Source: DAOTWA01 sp963702935 (GTDB taxonomy: Bacteria; Chloroflexota; Anaerolineae; Anaerolineales; Anaerolineaceae). From it: a stretch of 64,000 bases of DNA. The stretch's first letter is position 1. Each line of letters begins with the position of its first letter. A program made the translations under genes and the position numbers. The notes below the pieces were generated by a model that did no database searches, was not told the DNA's origin, and was given only the letters and a program-made list of their open reading frames with translations. The stretch spans positions 3,162,001-3,226,000 of the forward strand of contig OY969772.1 in the NCBI GenBank assembly GCA_963702935.1, read 5' to 3'. This document shows, piece by piece, positions 16,839-25,833 of the stretch.

Positions 16839-19073
16839 CTAGCGCCGGTTATAGCCGCCGCCAGAGTGCCGGTCGCCGCCGCTGCGATTGCCGCTGCCGG
16901 AGCGTCCGCCGGGGCGAAAACCGCTGCCACCGTTGGGGCGCCCGCCGCGGCCTTTGCGGTCGTGATCCATGGCTTCCTCGGCGCTCCAGCCTTCGAGGAC
17001 GGCCTGGCGGGAGAGGCGAATCTTGCCGGCCGGGTCGATGTCGATCACCATGACGGTCAGCTCATCGCCAACTTCCACGATATCTTCCACTTTTTCTACG
17101 CGCTCGGTATCGAGCTGCGAGATGTGCACCATGCCGTCCACATTGGGGAGGATCTCGACGAAAGCGCCAAAGTCAGCCGTGCGCACCACCTTGCCGGTGT
17201 AAATCCGCCCGATCTGGGGGGTCTCGGTGAGCGCTTCGATGCGCTCGCGGGCAGATTGCTCGCCTTCGCCATTGATGGCGGCGATGAAGACCGTGCCGTC
17301 GTCGGCGATGTCGATCTTGGTGCCGGTCTCTTCCTGGAGTGCGCGGATGTTCTTGCCGCCAGGCCCGATGATGGCGCCGATCTTATCGATGGGAACTTTG
17401 ATGGTGGTAATGCGCGGGGCGTAAGGAGAAAGCTCGGGGCGCGGAGCGGAGATAGTATCCAGGATCTTGCCCAGGATGAATTCACGCGCCGTGTGAGCCT
17501 GCGCCAGCGCCGTGGACATGATCTCGGGGGTAATGCCCTTGATCTTGATGTCCATCTGTAAAGCAGTGATGCCGTGGTCGGTGCCGGCCACTTTGAAGTC
17601 CATGTCGCCCAGGTGGTCTTCCAGGCCCTGGATGTCGGTCAGGATCGCGTAGCGGTCGCCTTCTTTGACCAACCCCATGGCGACGCCGGCCACGGGGGCC
17701 TTGATCGGCACGCCGGTGTCCATCAGCGCCAGGGTGGAACCGCACACCGAAGCCATCGAGGAGGAACCGTTGGAAGAAAGCACCTCGGAGACCAGGCGCA
17801 GGGTGTAAGGGAACTCAGATTCGGGTGGGATAACCGGCAGCAGCGCGCGCTCGGCCAGGGCGCCGTGCCCGATCTCGCGGCGGGAGGAACCTCGCAGCAT
17901 CTTCACTTCGCCGGTCGAGTAGGGCGGGAAGTTGTAATGGTGCATGTAGCGCTTGGTTTCAGTGGGGGTGAGCGTGTCCAGCTCCTGGGCTTCCTTGGGG
18001 GTTCCCAGGGTGGCAAGGGTCAGCACCTGCGTCTCGCCGCGGGTGAACAGGCCGGAGCCGTGCGCGCGCGGGCTGATGCCTACCTGGCACCAGATGGGCC
18101 GGATTTCATCCAGCTTGCGCCCATCCGGGCGGATGGAGCGCTCCAAAATGCGCTCACGCACGACTTTCTTGTAAGCCTCTTCGAAAGCGGCCTTGATGGC
18201 GGGGACGAGGGTCTCGTCCTGCGCGGAGAGGTCGACCACGATGCCTTCGACCAGGGCGTCCACGGACGCGTTCAGTTCGGCCTTGGTATGCGGCTTGTCC
18301 AAAGCTTCGTTCAGGGGCGCGTAAGCGCGTTCGAAGAACTTGGCCTCCAGGGAGGCGTCTACCGCGAACCGGCTGATCTCTTGCTTGGCCTTGCCTACTT
18401 CGGCGGCCATTTTATTCTGCATCTCGACCAGGGGCTGCAAGGACTGGTGGCCGAATTGCAGCGCCTCGACCATGACATCCTCGGGGACTTCATTGGCGCC
18501 GCATTCCACCATCAGAATGGCATCGGAGGTGCCGGCGATGCGCAGGTCCAGGTCGGATTGTTCCAATTGCTGGAAGGTAGGGTTAGCGATGAGCTTTCCA
18601 CCGATGCGGCCAACGCGCACCGCGCCGACCGGGCCACCCCAGGGGATATCCGAGATCATCAAGGCGGCGGAAGCGGCGTTGACGGCCAGAATATCCAGCG
18701 GGTTCTCGCCATCGGCGGAGATGGAGAAGAGGATGACCTGCACCTCGTTGCGCATGTTCTCGGGGAAGAGTGGGCGCAAGGGGCGGTCGGTCAGGCGCGC
18801 GGTCAGGATGGCTTCTTCACCCGGACGCCCTTCCTTGCGGAAGAAAGAACCGGGGATACGCCCACCGGCGTACATACGCTCCTCATATTCGATGGTGAGG
18901 GGGAAGAAATCGATCCCCTCGCGCGGCGCGCCCATGGTGGCCGCCGCAAAGATAATTGAATCGCCAAGCCGGACGGTCACTGCGCCGCCTGCCTGGCCAG
19001 CAAGCTTGCCGGTCTCGATGGTGACCGTTCGATCGCCAACGAGGGCAGAGTATTGTTTAGCTTCTGGTTGCAT
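16839..19073 (-). CDS. pnp: polyribonucleotide nucleotidyltransferase (PNPase)
   Basis: 3'-to-5' phosphorolytic exoribonuclease of RNA decay, 744 residues from the ATG at 19073, which follows AAAGGGAAAATA. Two RNase PH-like cores are seen: the first contains RPLRPLFPENMRNEVQV, the second GSGLFTRGETQVLTLATLG and the catalytic SSNGSSSMASVCG and DIQGLEDHLGDMDFKVAG regions. A KH domain (IGAIIGPGGKNIRALQEETG) and an S1 domain (TGKVVRTADFGAFVEI) follow. The C-terminus is a Gly/Arg-rich tail (RGRGGRPNGG...), probably an extra RNA-binding extension. The longer frame start at 19142 lacks a ribosome site. rpsO lies upstream on the same strand, the usual rpsO-pnp order, but with a terminator between. 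Confidence 0.96.
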   Translation of the reverse strand: MQPEAKQYSALVGDRTVTIETGKLAGQAGGAVTVRLGDSIIFAAATMGAPREGIDFFPLTIEYEERMYAGGRIPGSFFRKEGRPGEEAILTARLTDRPLRPLFPENMRNEVQVILFSISADGENPLDILAVNAASAALMISDIPWGGPVGAVRVGRIGGKLIANPTFQQLEQSDLDLRIAGTSDAILMVECGANEVPEDVMVEALQFGHQSLQPLVEMQNKMAAEVGKAKQEISRFAVDASLEAKFFERAYAPLNEALDKPHTKAELNASVDALVEGIVVDLSAQDETLVPAIKAAFEEAYKKVVRERILERSIRPDGRKLDEIRPIWCQVGISPRAHGSGLFTRGETQVLTLATLGTPKEAQELDTLTPTETKRYMHHYNFPPYSTGEVKMLRGSSRREIGHGALAERALLPVIPPESEFPYTLRLVSEVLSSNGSSSMASVCGSTLALMDTGVPIKAPVAGVAMGLVKEGDRYAILTDIQGLEDHLGDMDFKVAGTDHGITALQMDIKIKGITPEIMSTALAQAHTAREFILGKILDTISAPRPELSPYAPRITTIKVPIDKIGAIIGPGGKNIRALQEETGTKIDIADDGTVFIAAINGEGEQSARERIEALTETPQIGRIYTGKVVRTADFGAFVEILPNVDGMVHISQLDTERVEKVEDIVEVGDELTVMVIDIDPAGKIRLSRQAVLEGWSAEEAMDHDRKGRGGRPNGGSGFRPGGRSGSGNRSGGDRHSGGGYNRR

Positions 19074-19302
19074 TATTTTCCCTTTGTTCGTTTCCCGCCT
19101 GGTCAGGGACTGAAAGCCAAAGAGGACTGCGGTCCTCCTCAAGTTTCAATTCCCAACCGGCGGCTTGAGTGTATGGATGGTGGCTATCAGCTCGGCCTAA
19201 TGCGATGCATCCATTGTGGGTGATCCTGGGCCAACCCTGGCGCGAGCAGCGGCTGGCATGTAAAAATTGGTCCTGTACACCTCCAGGTCTTAATAAAAGA
19301 AA

Positions 19303-19327
19303 TAGATGGCGACTTGCACGCCATCTA
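19303..19327 (-). terminator. rpsO intrinsic terminator
   Basis: Perfect 9-base stem TAGATGGCG (19303-19311) and CGCCATCTA (19319-19327), 7-base loop. On the minus strand it is followed at once by TTTCTTTTATTA. It lies 15 bases after the rpsO stop, so rpsO and pnp are probably separate or only partly joined transcripts. Confidence 0.75.
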
Positions 19328-19342
19328 CCGGATGGACAACGC

Positions 19343-19615
19343 TTATTTCTTACGAATGTTTAGCTGGTCGGTCAAGGCCAGGTATCGCGGGTAATCCTCA
19401 CGGCGGATATAGGCCAACAAGCGGCGGCGCTGCCCCACCAGCATGAGCAATCCACGTCGAGAAGCCTCATCGTGCTTGTTGATGCGCAGGTGGTCGGTCA
19501 ATTGCGTGATGCGCTTGCTGAGCAGCGCAATCTGCACCTCTGGCGAGCCAGTATCGGTGTCGTGGCGATGGTAATTCGTAATAATCTGAGTCTTGAGTTC
19601 CTTATTGAGCGACAT
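19343..19615 (-). CDS. rpsO: 30S ribosomal protein S15
   Basis: Primary 16S rRNA-binding protein of the small subunit platform, 90 residues. It has the S15 signature: DTGSPEVQIALLSKRITQLT, DHLRINKHDEASRRGLL and GQRRRLLAYIRREDYPRY. The ATG at 19615 follows AAGGAG with an acceptable gap; the longer frame to 19684 is not part of S15. It is followed by an intrinsic terminator, then pnp. Confidence 0.97.
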   Translation of the reverse strand: MSLNKELKTQIITNYHRHDTDTGSPEVQIALLSKRITQLTDHLRINKHDEASRRGLLMLVGQRRRLLAYIRREDYPRYLALTDQLNIRKK

Positions 19616-19709
19616 GACGTCTGCTTTCTCCTTAAGTAGTGTATGAATTATCGAGCAGGTCTCCATATCCATAGCTTGCGCCATTGGACAGGTCCAGTCA
19701 TCACGAGGT

Positions 19710-19718
19710 ATTATACCA
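19710..19718 (-). promoter_or_regulatory. candidate extended -10 promoter for rpsO
   Basis: On the minus strand TGGTATAAT gives a consensus -10 with the TGn extension, about 95 bases upstream of the rpsO ATG. The -35 region is poor. This would leave a leader of roughly 85 bases, where S15 autoregulation could act (inference). Confidence 0.45.
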
Positions 19719-19765
19719 GATGGATCGCCCAGGGGGAAGAGTTATTCGGATACGTTGTGTCGGGA

Positions 19766-20578
19766 TTATTCCGGCCTGGGGCGCGTGATCAGCGCAGGGC
19801 GCAGGCTGTTTTGCAGATCGGGGCTGAAGAAGGGCAAGGCCCGGCGCACCAGACGCACCACGGCCGGCTGATTGGCGACTGAGGCGGATTGGCGCAGGAA
19901 ATAGGCCGTTTCGGAAGGCGAGCGCCTGGCAAGCACTTCGACCAGGGCCAGCAGCTCGACTTGTAGCGCCTGGGCGGAGGATTGCATCACCGAGCCGATC
20001 TGGTGATAAAGGACGGGCAAGTTTTCAAAGGTCGGGTCGTTGGCCAGGGGCAGCAAGGAGCGCAGCCCCATGGCCTGCACGGAAGTGTCCGGGCTGGATA
20101 GCCAACCCTGGATCAGGTCGAGCCACAAGCCGGGCAGCTCGCTGCGCAGGCGCGCAGATCCGTTTGCCAGCAGGGCGTTCAAGGAGTGCATGTCCTGGCT
20201 GGGGGTTGCCCAGGCGCTCATGCGCTGCACGACTGCTTCGGGAGGTGTGAGAGGCAGCTTGCCCAATAAGAGCGCCCCCAACATGCGGGTCTCCAGGTAT
20301 GGGTCGGCCCACAGCGCGTCCACGACGCCCAGGGCAGCTTGCGGGTGCAGCTCGCACAGGCGGGCGCATTGTCCTTCGATCTCGCGCATGACGGGCAAGG
20401 GGATGCGGTAGGTAGGCAGCAAGGGCTGGCGAGCGCCGCCCTCTCCGGGGCGGTAGGTGCGGTCGGCGTAGAATTCCAACAGGTCGTGCAGGCGGCGCAG
20501 GAAGACCTGGGGTTGGGCGAAGGGCTCGACCAATTCGTCGACCTGGCGCTTCAAGCGGGCAAGCTGTACGGCTGGCAT
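19766..20578 (-). CDS. HEAT-repeat-like hypothetical protein (possible AlkD-type fold)
   Basis: 270 residues, all-helical in appearance, with repeated Leu/Ala-rich helix pairs such as DPYLETRMLGALLLGKLPL and TSVQAMGLRSLLPLANDPTF. The LETR...LG spacing recalls the HEAT repeats of DNA alkylation repair (AlkD) proteins. The aromatic and acidic base-excision residues of AlkD cannot be assigned, so enzyme activity is not claimed. The ATG at 20578 is clear. It lies downstream of proS on the same strand, separated by a 140-base gap that includes a palindrome. Confidence 0.5.
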   Translation of the reverse strand: MPAVQLARLKRQVDELVEPFAQPQVFLRRLHDLLEFYADRTYRPGEGGARQPLLPTYRIPLPVMREIEGQCARLCELHPQAALGVVDALWADPYLETRMLGALLLGKLPLTPPEAVVQRMSAWATPSQDMHSLNALLANGSARLRSELPGLWLDLIQGWLSSPDTSVQAMGLRSLLPLANDPTFENLPVLYHQIGSVMQSSAQALQVELLALVEVLARRSPSETAYFLRQSASVANQPAVVRLVRRALPFFSPDLQNSLRPALITRPRPE

Positions 20579-20688
20579 GGATAAAGCCTATCGGCGGGTG
20601 GATGAAGCCTTGCGCAGGGTTAAGTCAAGGGGAACCCCAATTGACGGAGACGGAGGGGGTTAGAGGCAAACCTGCGCAAGGCCGGGGA

Positions 20689-20709
20689 GGCGGGATGGTG
20701 AATCCCGCC
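20689..20709. repeat. small palindrome in the proS-HEAT gap
   Basis: GGCGGGAT (20689-20696) and ATCCCGCC (20702-20709) form an 8-base perfect hairpin with a 5-base loop, 11 bases after the proS stop. It lacks a T-run. It may be an intergenic repeat unit or a weak terminator. Confidence 0.4.
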
Positions 20710-20719
20710 CTACGAGGGA

Positions 20720-22153
20720 TCAATAAGAGCGGGCGAAATAGACTTTCTCGGTGGCCGGAGCGCCGCAGTAGATGCAGCGGCCCGTTCCGCCCGGCTGCTC
20801 CAGGGGGATACAGCGCGTGGTGGCTTTGGTGTCTTCCTTGATGTGCGCTTCGCATTCCTCGCTGCCACACCACCAGGAGAAGGCCCAGCCGTTTTGCACT
20901 ACTTCCTTTAGCTCGGCATAATCTTTGGGGTCGAAGATATGAGCGTCGCGGAAGGCCAGGGCGCGGTCGTACATGGCGGCGTGGATCTCGCTCAACAGCT
21001 CGGCCACCTGGCCGGCCAGGTTTTCCTGGGAGACGAAGCTCTTGCCGGCCTTGCCGGGCATATCGCGCCGGGCGAGCGCCACGGTACCCTTCTGCACGTC
21101 CTTCGGCCCGATCTCCACCCGCAGGGGGACGCCGCGCATCTCCCAATCGTTGAACTTGAAACCGGGAGTGACCTCGGTGCGGTCGTCCAGGTGTACGCGG
21201 AAGGGGCTGAGCTCTTGCTTCACCTTATCGACCACCGGCATGACCTGGCTCTTCTCTTCATCGTTGCGGAAGATGGGCACGATCACCACCTGGATGGGGG
21301 CCAGCTTGGGAGGCAGCACCAGGCCCTGGTCGTCGCCGTGGGTCATGATGATGGCGCCCACGAAGCGGGTAGAAAGTCCCCAGGAAGTGGTCCAGCAGTA
21401 TTGCAGCTCGTTATTCGCGTCCAGGTACTGGATGTCGAAAGCCTTGGCGAAGTTCTGCCCCAGGTTGTGGGAGGTGCCGGCCTGCAAGGCGCGGGTATCG
21501 CCCATCATGGCTTCGATGGTGTAGGAACGGTTGGCGCCGGCGAATTTCTCGGTGTTGCTCTTGCGCCCGGGAATGACCGGCACGGCGGCATCGTCCACGG
21601 CGAAAGTCGTGTAGATGCCCAACATGCGGCGCGTCTCTTCTTCGGCTTCTTCCTGGGTGGCGTGCGCAGTGTGCCCTTCCTGCCAATAGAATTCGAGCGT
21701 GCGCAGGAACAGGCGCGTGCGCAGCTCCCAGCGCACTACGTTGCCCCACTGGTTGATCAGAATGGGCAGGTCCCGGTAGGATTTGATCCATTTGGAATAC
21801 ATGTGCCCGATGATCGTCTCGGAGGTAGGACGCACGACCAGGGGCTCTTCCAGGGTCTCCCCGCCGCCGATGGTAACGATGGCTAGCTCAGGCGAGAAGC
21901 CCTCGACGTGCTCCTTCTCCTTCTCCAGGAAGGACATGGGGATGAAGAGGGGGAAGGCCGCGTTGACGTGTCCGGTGGCTTTGAAGCGCCGGTCGAGGGA
22001 TTGCTGGATGTTTTCCCACAAGGCCCAGCCATAAGGGCGCACGACCATGCAACCGCGTACGGGAGCATAATCGGCCATTTCGGCGCGCAGGATGACCTGG
22101 TTGTACCATTCGGAATAATTTTCACTGCGGGTAGGGAGTTTTTCGTCGGCCAT
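20720..22153 (-). CDS. proS: prolyl-tRNA synthetase (short, archaeal/eukaryote-like type)
   Basis: Class II aminoacyl-tRNA synthetase charging tRNA-Pro, 477 residues. Features: motif 2 region VRWELRTRLFLRTLEFYWQE, HTAHATQEEAEEE, TSHNLGQNFAKAFDIQY, motif 3 region TTSWGLSTRFVGAIIMTHGD, and an anticodon-binding domain (VIVPIFRNDEEK onward). The C-terminal zinc-binding domain carries WWCGSEECE and CIYCG. There is no bacterial-type editing insertion, which defines the short type found in archaea, eukaryotes and some bacteria. The ATG at 22153 begins MADEKLPTRSENYSEWYNQ, typical of the family. Confidence 0.95.
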   Translation of the reverse strand: MADEKLPTRSENYSEWYNQVILRAEMADYAPVRGCMVVRPYGWALWENIQQSLDRRFKATGHVNAAFPLFIPMSFLEKEKEHVEGFSPELAIVTIGGGETLEEPLVVRPTSETIIGHMYSKWIKSYRDLPILINQWGNVVRWELRTRLFLRTLEFYWQEGHTAHATQEEAEEETRRMLGIYTTFAVDDAAVPVIPGRKSNTEKFAGANRSYTIEAMMGDTRALQAGTSHNLGQNFAKAFDIQYLDANNELQYCWTTSWGLSTRFVGAIIMTHGDDQGLVLPPKLAPIQVVIVPIFRNDEEKSQVMPVVDKVKQELSPFRVHLDDRTEVTPGFKFNDWEMRGVPLRVEIGPKDVQKGTVALARRDMPGKAGKSFVSQENLAGQVAELLSEIHAAMYDRALAFRDAHIFDPKDYAELKEVVQNGWAFSWWCGSEECEAHIKEDTKATTRCIPLEQPGGTGRCIYCGAPATEKVYFARSY

Positions 22154-22201
22154 AAGGTTTTGGGAGTAGAGAGTAGAAAATAGAGAATAGAAGAGGTAGG
22201 A

Positions 22202-22777
22202 TCAGTGTGGGGCAGGGGTTTTGGCCCCTGTGGAAGGGCGGCCATTCAGGGCGGCCAATTGTTGCACGGCGGCCTGGATGTCTGCGGCAAAAGAGATCAG
22301 GCCAACGTCTTTGGGGTTGACGTAAGCGTGCATGGCCTGGATGAAGTTCTGCAGGCTGGCCTGCCAGTCTGGCCCAATCAGGATCAGGGGCCGGGGGGAA
22401 ATGGCGCCGATGATGAGGTGGTTCCAGGTGACGGAGATCTCGGCCAGCGTGCCCGGCCCGCCGGGAAGGGCCAGCGCCGCCTGGCAGCCGTCCACCAGCG
22501 CCATCAGGCGCTCGCGCAGAGTCGGGTAGCGCCATTCTTCCTCGACCCAGGGGTTGGCTTTCGTGGGGCGAAAATCCTCGATCTCCTGGCAGGTCACGCC
22601 GATCACGTGGCCGCCGGCTTCCGCCGCGCCCCGGGAGACGGCTTCCATGGTGCCGATATATCCGCCGGTCAAGACGGTGTGCCCGGCCTGGGCCAGCAGG
22701 CGCCCGAGCTGGAGAGCTTCCTGATAGGCCGGCTCGCCGGGTTTAGGATGGGATCCTCCAAAGACGGTGACGTTCAT
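22202..22777 (-). CDS. LOG-family protein (TIGR00730-like, putative nucleoside monophosphate phosphoribohydrolase)
   Basis: 191 residues, Rossmann-like. The family signature PGGxGTxxE is present as LPGGPGTLAEISVTW (about residues 104-118), with the N-terminal VFGGSHPKPGEPAYQEA and TGGYIGTMEAVSRGAAEAGG. LOG enzymes release adenine-type bases from nucleoside monophosphates; the substrate here is unknown. It lies 48 bases upstream of proS on the same strand, so it may be co-transcribed. A 14-base tandem repeat lies just upstream. Confidence 0.85.
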   Translation of the reverse strand: MNVTVFGGSHPKPGEPAYQEALQLGRLLAQAGHTVLTGGYIGTMEAVSRGAAEAGGHVIGVTCQEIEDFRPTKANPWVEEEWRYPTLRERLMALVDGCQAALALPGGPGTLAEISVTWNHLIIGAISPRPLILIGPDWQASLQNFIQAMHAYVNPKDVGLISFAADIQAAVQQLAALNGRPSTGAKTPAPH

Positions 22778-22792
22778 AATAGAAATAGTAAT

Positions 22793-22848
22793 CAGTGGTC
22801 GGTAATCAGTGGTCGGTAGTCAGTGGTCAGTAGCCAGTAGCCAGTGGT
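22793..22848. repeat. 14-bp tandem repeat, four units
   Basis: Four consecutive 14-base units: CAGTGGTCGGTAAT, CAGTGGTCGGTAGT, CAGTGGTCAGTAGC, CAGTAGCCAGTGGT. It lies in the gap between the LOG and MazG-like genes, followed by looser ATCAG/ATCCA-type repeats to about 22895. It is a simple intergenic repeat of unknown role. Confidence 0.85.
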
Positions 22849-22898
22849 CAGGATGCAGAATGGAAATCGGCAATCAAAAATCAGCGATCCAAAATTCC

Positions 22899-23198
22899 TC
22901 AATCCCAGCTCCGGCCGTAGTTGGTCTCCAGCTTATCGAGGATGGCCTTTTCCAGGTCGACGCCGCTGACGTTGGCAAGCTGGAGCAGGTAGAGCGCCAC
23001 GTCGGCCAGCTCGCTCGCCAGCCCCTGGGGATCCTCGGAGGTTTCTTTCCACTGGAAATGCTCCAGAACTTCGCTTGCCTCCAGGCTGAGGGAGATGGCC
23101 AGATTGCGAGGAGTTTGCGGGCGCGGGCTGGCGTCTGCATCCCAGCCTTTGGCTTCCACAAATTTTTGCATGGCTTCGGTTAATGCGCGTATGTTCAT
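22899..23198 (-). CDS. MazG-like nucleotide pyrophosphohydrolase
   Basis: 99 residues, an all-alpha NTP pyrophosphatase of the MazG / RS21-C6 type that hydrolyses (d)NTPs to monophosphates. The metal-binding acids are visible: SLEASEVLEHFQWKE (ExxE) and SELADVALYLLQLANV (ExxD). The length fits a single-domain member rather than the two-domain MazG. It probably cleans abnormal nucleotides. The ATG at 23198 is the only sensible start. A palindromic element lies upstream. Confidence 0.85.
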   Translation of the reverse strand: MNIRALTEAMQKFVEAKGWDADASPRPQTPRNLAISLSLEASEVLEHFQWKETSEDPQGLASELADVALYLLQLANVSGVDLEKAILDKLETNYGRSWD

Positions 23199-23250
23199 AG
23201 GATTATAACCGTAAAATCTTTAATTTGCAGGGTCTCAGCCGGCATCCGGC

Positions 23251-23456
23251 ATGGCGTTCTCAAGAATAAAGGTTGTCATTGCGAGGAGGGCGTTCTTTGC
23301 CCGACGAAGCAATCTCGGTGCCGGCCCTGAGATCGCCACGCCCTGGCGCTCTGCGTGCCCGAAGGGCAAAGAACACCCAGGGCTCGCGCCGCTCTGCGTA
23401 CCCGTAGGGTAATGACACAGATCATAGTGGCTGTCAAGGAAACATGAGAACGCCAT
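23251..23456. repeat. nested palindromic intergenic element (MITE/REP-like)
   Basis: The 400-base gap 23199-23603 holds no convincing gene. It contains an outer 12-base inverted repeat, ATGGCGTTCTCA (23251-23262) and TGAGAACGCCAT (23445-23456), around an inner element bounded by TGTCATT (23274-23280) and AATGACA (23411-23417). Inside are GGGCGTTCTTTGCCC and its near-mirror GGGCAAAGAACACCC. The left end (TGTCATTGCGAGGAGG...CGAAGCAATCTC) resembles a common class of bacterial intergenic repeats. It is probably a non-autonomous mobile or REP-like element. Confidence 0.65.
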
Positions 23457-23603
23457 ACGGCATCCGGCCCGTCTTGGCCGGCGAAAGCGGCGCGGATCAA
23501 GGCCGGTCGGCGGGAGAGCAGCCTGCTCCAAACGAGCCTGGAAGAAAAAGGCCGGGCACCCTGTGGACACCCAGCCTTTTGTTCTGATTTTAAAGGAAGA
23601 GGG

Positions 23604-25668
23604 CTACTGCTCTTTTTCCTCTTTCTGGCGGGCGGCGATGATCTCGGCGGTGATGTGGGCGGGGACCACCTCGTAATGGTCGAATTCCATGGTAAACATG
23701 CCACGACCGCCGGTGATCGAGCGCAACTGGGTGGTGTAGCGCTGCATCTCGGCCTGCGGCACCAGGGCGGAGACGATCGAGTGGCCTTTTTCGGTCTCCA
23801 TTCCCAGCACGCGGGCGCGGCGGGTGTTCATATCCCCCAGGACGTCGCCCATGTTGGCTTCCGGCACCTGGACGCGCACGGTCATGATCGGCTCGAAGAG
23901 CACGGGAGCAGAGTCCTTGAAAGCCAGCTTGAAAGCTTCACGCCCGGCGATTTCAAAAGCGATAGGCTTGGAGTTCGACGGGGTGCTCTTTGCCGTCGAA
24001 GACGGAGACCTTCACCCCACGCACCGGATAGCCGGCGATGATGCCTTCCTTCATGACAGTGCGGATGCCTTTTTCAATGGCGGGCATGTAGCTGTTGGAG
24101 ATAGCGCCGCCGAACACGTCATTGACGAACTCGAATTCGCCTTCCGGCAGCGGCTCGACGCGCAGGTGCACCTCGCCGAACTGGCCGGCGCCGCCGGTCT
24201 GCTTTTTGTGGCGGTACATGGCCTGGCCCTTCTTGGTGATGGTTTCCGTGAAAGGCACCTTGGGCTCCTCCACGATCAACCCCACCTGGAATTTGGTCTC
24301 GCAGCGGCGCAGGGCCACGTCGATGTGCTGGTCGCCCATGCCTTGCAGGATGGTCTGGCCGGTGGACGGTTCCATATTCCAGGAAAGAGTCATGTCTTCT
24401 TCGCACAGGCGGGTGAGGGTGGGGGTAATCTTGGTGGAGTCGGCCTGGGTCTTGGCGTTCACGGCCACGCGGTAGAGCGCGTGGGGATATGCGGGCGCCG
24501 GCAGGCTTAGTGGGTGAGTCTTGTCGCACAGGGTATGGGTCGTGAGCGTCTCACTTAGCTTGCCGACCAGACCGATGTCGCCGGCGTGTACGGCCTTTAC
24601 CGAGTTCAATTCTTTACCGCGCGGGATGCTGAGGGTGCCCAGGCGTTCTTCGACGCCCTTGTTCTGGTTCCACACGCGGCTGTCCGAAGCCACCATCCCG
24701 GAATACACGCGGAAATAGGTTTGTTTGCCGACGAAAGGATCGGCGGTGGTCTTCCAGACGTAAGCCGCCAGGGGGCCGCTGTCAGAAGCGGTGAGCTCTT
24801 CGGGGCCGTTCTTGCCATCGGCGGTCACCGGGGTGATGTCTGCCGGGGAGGGCATCAGCTTCAGGATGGCCTCCAACAACGGGACAATGCCGATCTCGGC
24901 GCTGGCAGCCGAGGCGAAAACAGGCATAAAGCCGCCCGAGCGCACAACGGCGCGCAGGCCGCGAATCATTTCCTCAGAGGTTAATTCACCGCTCTCCAGA
25001 TATTTCTCCAGAAGCGCGTCTTCACCTTCCGCGGCGGCTTCCACCAGGGCCACGCGGGCCTTCTCAGCAGTGGGAAGCATGTCGCCGGGAATATCCACCA
25101 CCGTTTTTCCGTCGCCCTTGTAAGCTTTCATGGTCAGCAGGTCGATTACGCCCTGGAAAGCAGCCTTTTCACCCCAGGGGATCTGCACAGGAACCAGGCG
25201 GGTCTCCGAAAATTCTTCGACGCTTGCCAACGCCTTCTGGAAATTGGCGTTATCGCGGTCCATCTTGTTGATCACCACGAAGCGGGGAAGATGGAACGCC
25301 TCGCTATGCCGGAAGGCGACTTCGGTGCCAACTTCCAGGCCGGCAACCGAATCCACTAGCAGGATGGCGCCGTCTGCCACGCGCATGGCGGAGATGACCT
25401 CGCCCACGAAATCGGTATAACCGGGAGTGTCCAGCAGGTTGATCTTGCAGTTATTGTATTCAACCGGGATAACCGACGTGGAAAGGGAAAGCTTGCGGCG
25501 AATCTCTTCCTCTTCGAAGTCCGAGGCGGTCGTTCCATCCTCGACCCTACCCAGGCGGGTGGTCGCCCCGGTAAAATGCAGGAAGGCTTCGGTGAGAGTG
25601 GTCTTGCCTGCACCGCTGTGCGAGGCCAGAGCAACGTTTCGAATAAACTCGGTGGTATACTCTTTCAT
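23604..25668 (-). CDS. elongation factor G-like GTPase (EF-G type 2), one frameshift
   Basis: Translational GTPase of the EF-G-like group rather than canonical FusA: the P-loop reads ASHSGAGKTTLTEA instead of AHIDAGKTTTTE. G3 is DTPGYTDF and G4 NKMDRDN, followed by domains II-V. About 687 residues. The frame changes near 23972: removing one A from GAAC restores HPVDSKPIAFEIAGREAFKL and joins the C-terminal domain (PIMTVRVQVPEANMGDVLGD) to 23604. This looks like a consensus error. Some members help ribosome recycling or stress translation; the role here is unknown. A consensus promoter lies 47 bases upstream. Confidence 0.9.
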
Positions 25669-25714
25669 GAATTAGACCCTTCTGTGGAAGATCTGAATAT
25701 AAACTGAGGAGTTT

Positions 25715-25743
25715 ATTTTAAGATAAAGCCCGTTTCTTGTCAA
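25715..25743 (-). promoter_or_regulatory. consensus promoter of the EF-G-like gene
   Basis: On the minus strand TTGACA (25743-25738) and TAAAAT (25720-25715) are separated by exactly 17 bases, a near-perfect sigma-70-type promoter. The start codon is about 47 bases downstream of the -10. Confidence 0.75.
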
Positions 25744-25833
25744 AGACTGGAATAGGATTCCCTCCGATAAATTCACAACTTTGTAATTTTATCACTAACC
25801 ATCCCACTCAGGGGAAAGCGTGTTTGGGAATAA

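Noticed and set aside
17574..18959. Long plus-strand frames across pnp
   Set aside because: Antisense to an unambiguous PNPase gene; no domain pattern or ribosome site.
22793..22895. Possible CRISPR array
   Set aside because: The units are 14 bases, directly adjacent, and without unique spacers; no cas genes are nearby.
23235..23704. Minus-strand frames near the EF-G-like gene end
   Set aside because: They lie in the palindromic element or in an alternative frame of the EF-G-like C-terminus.
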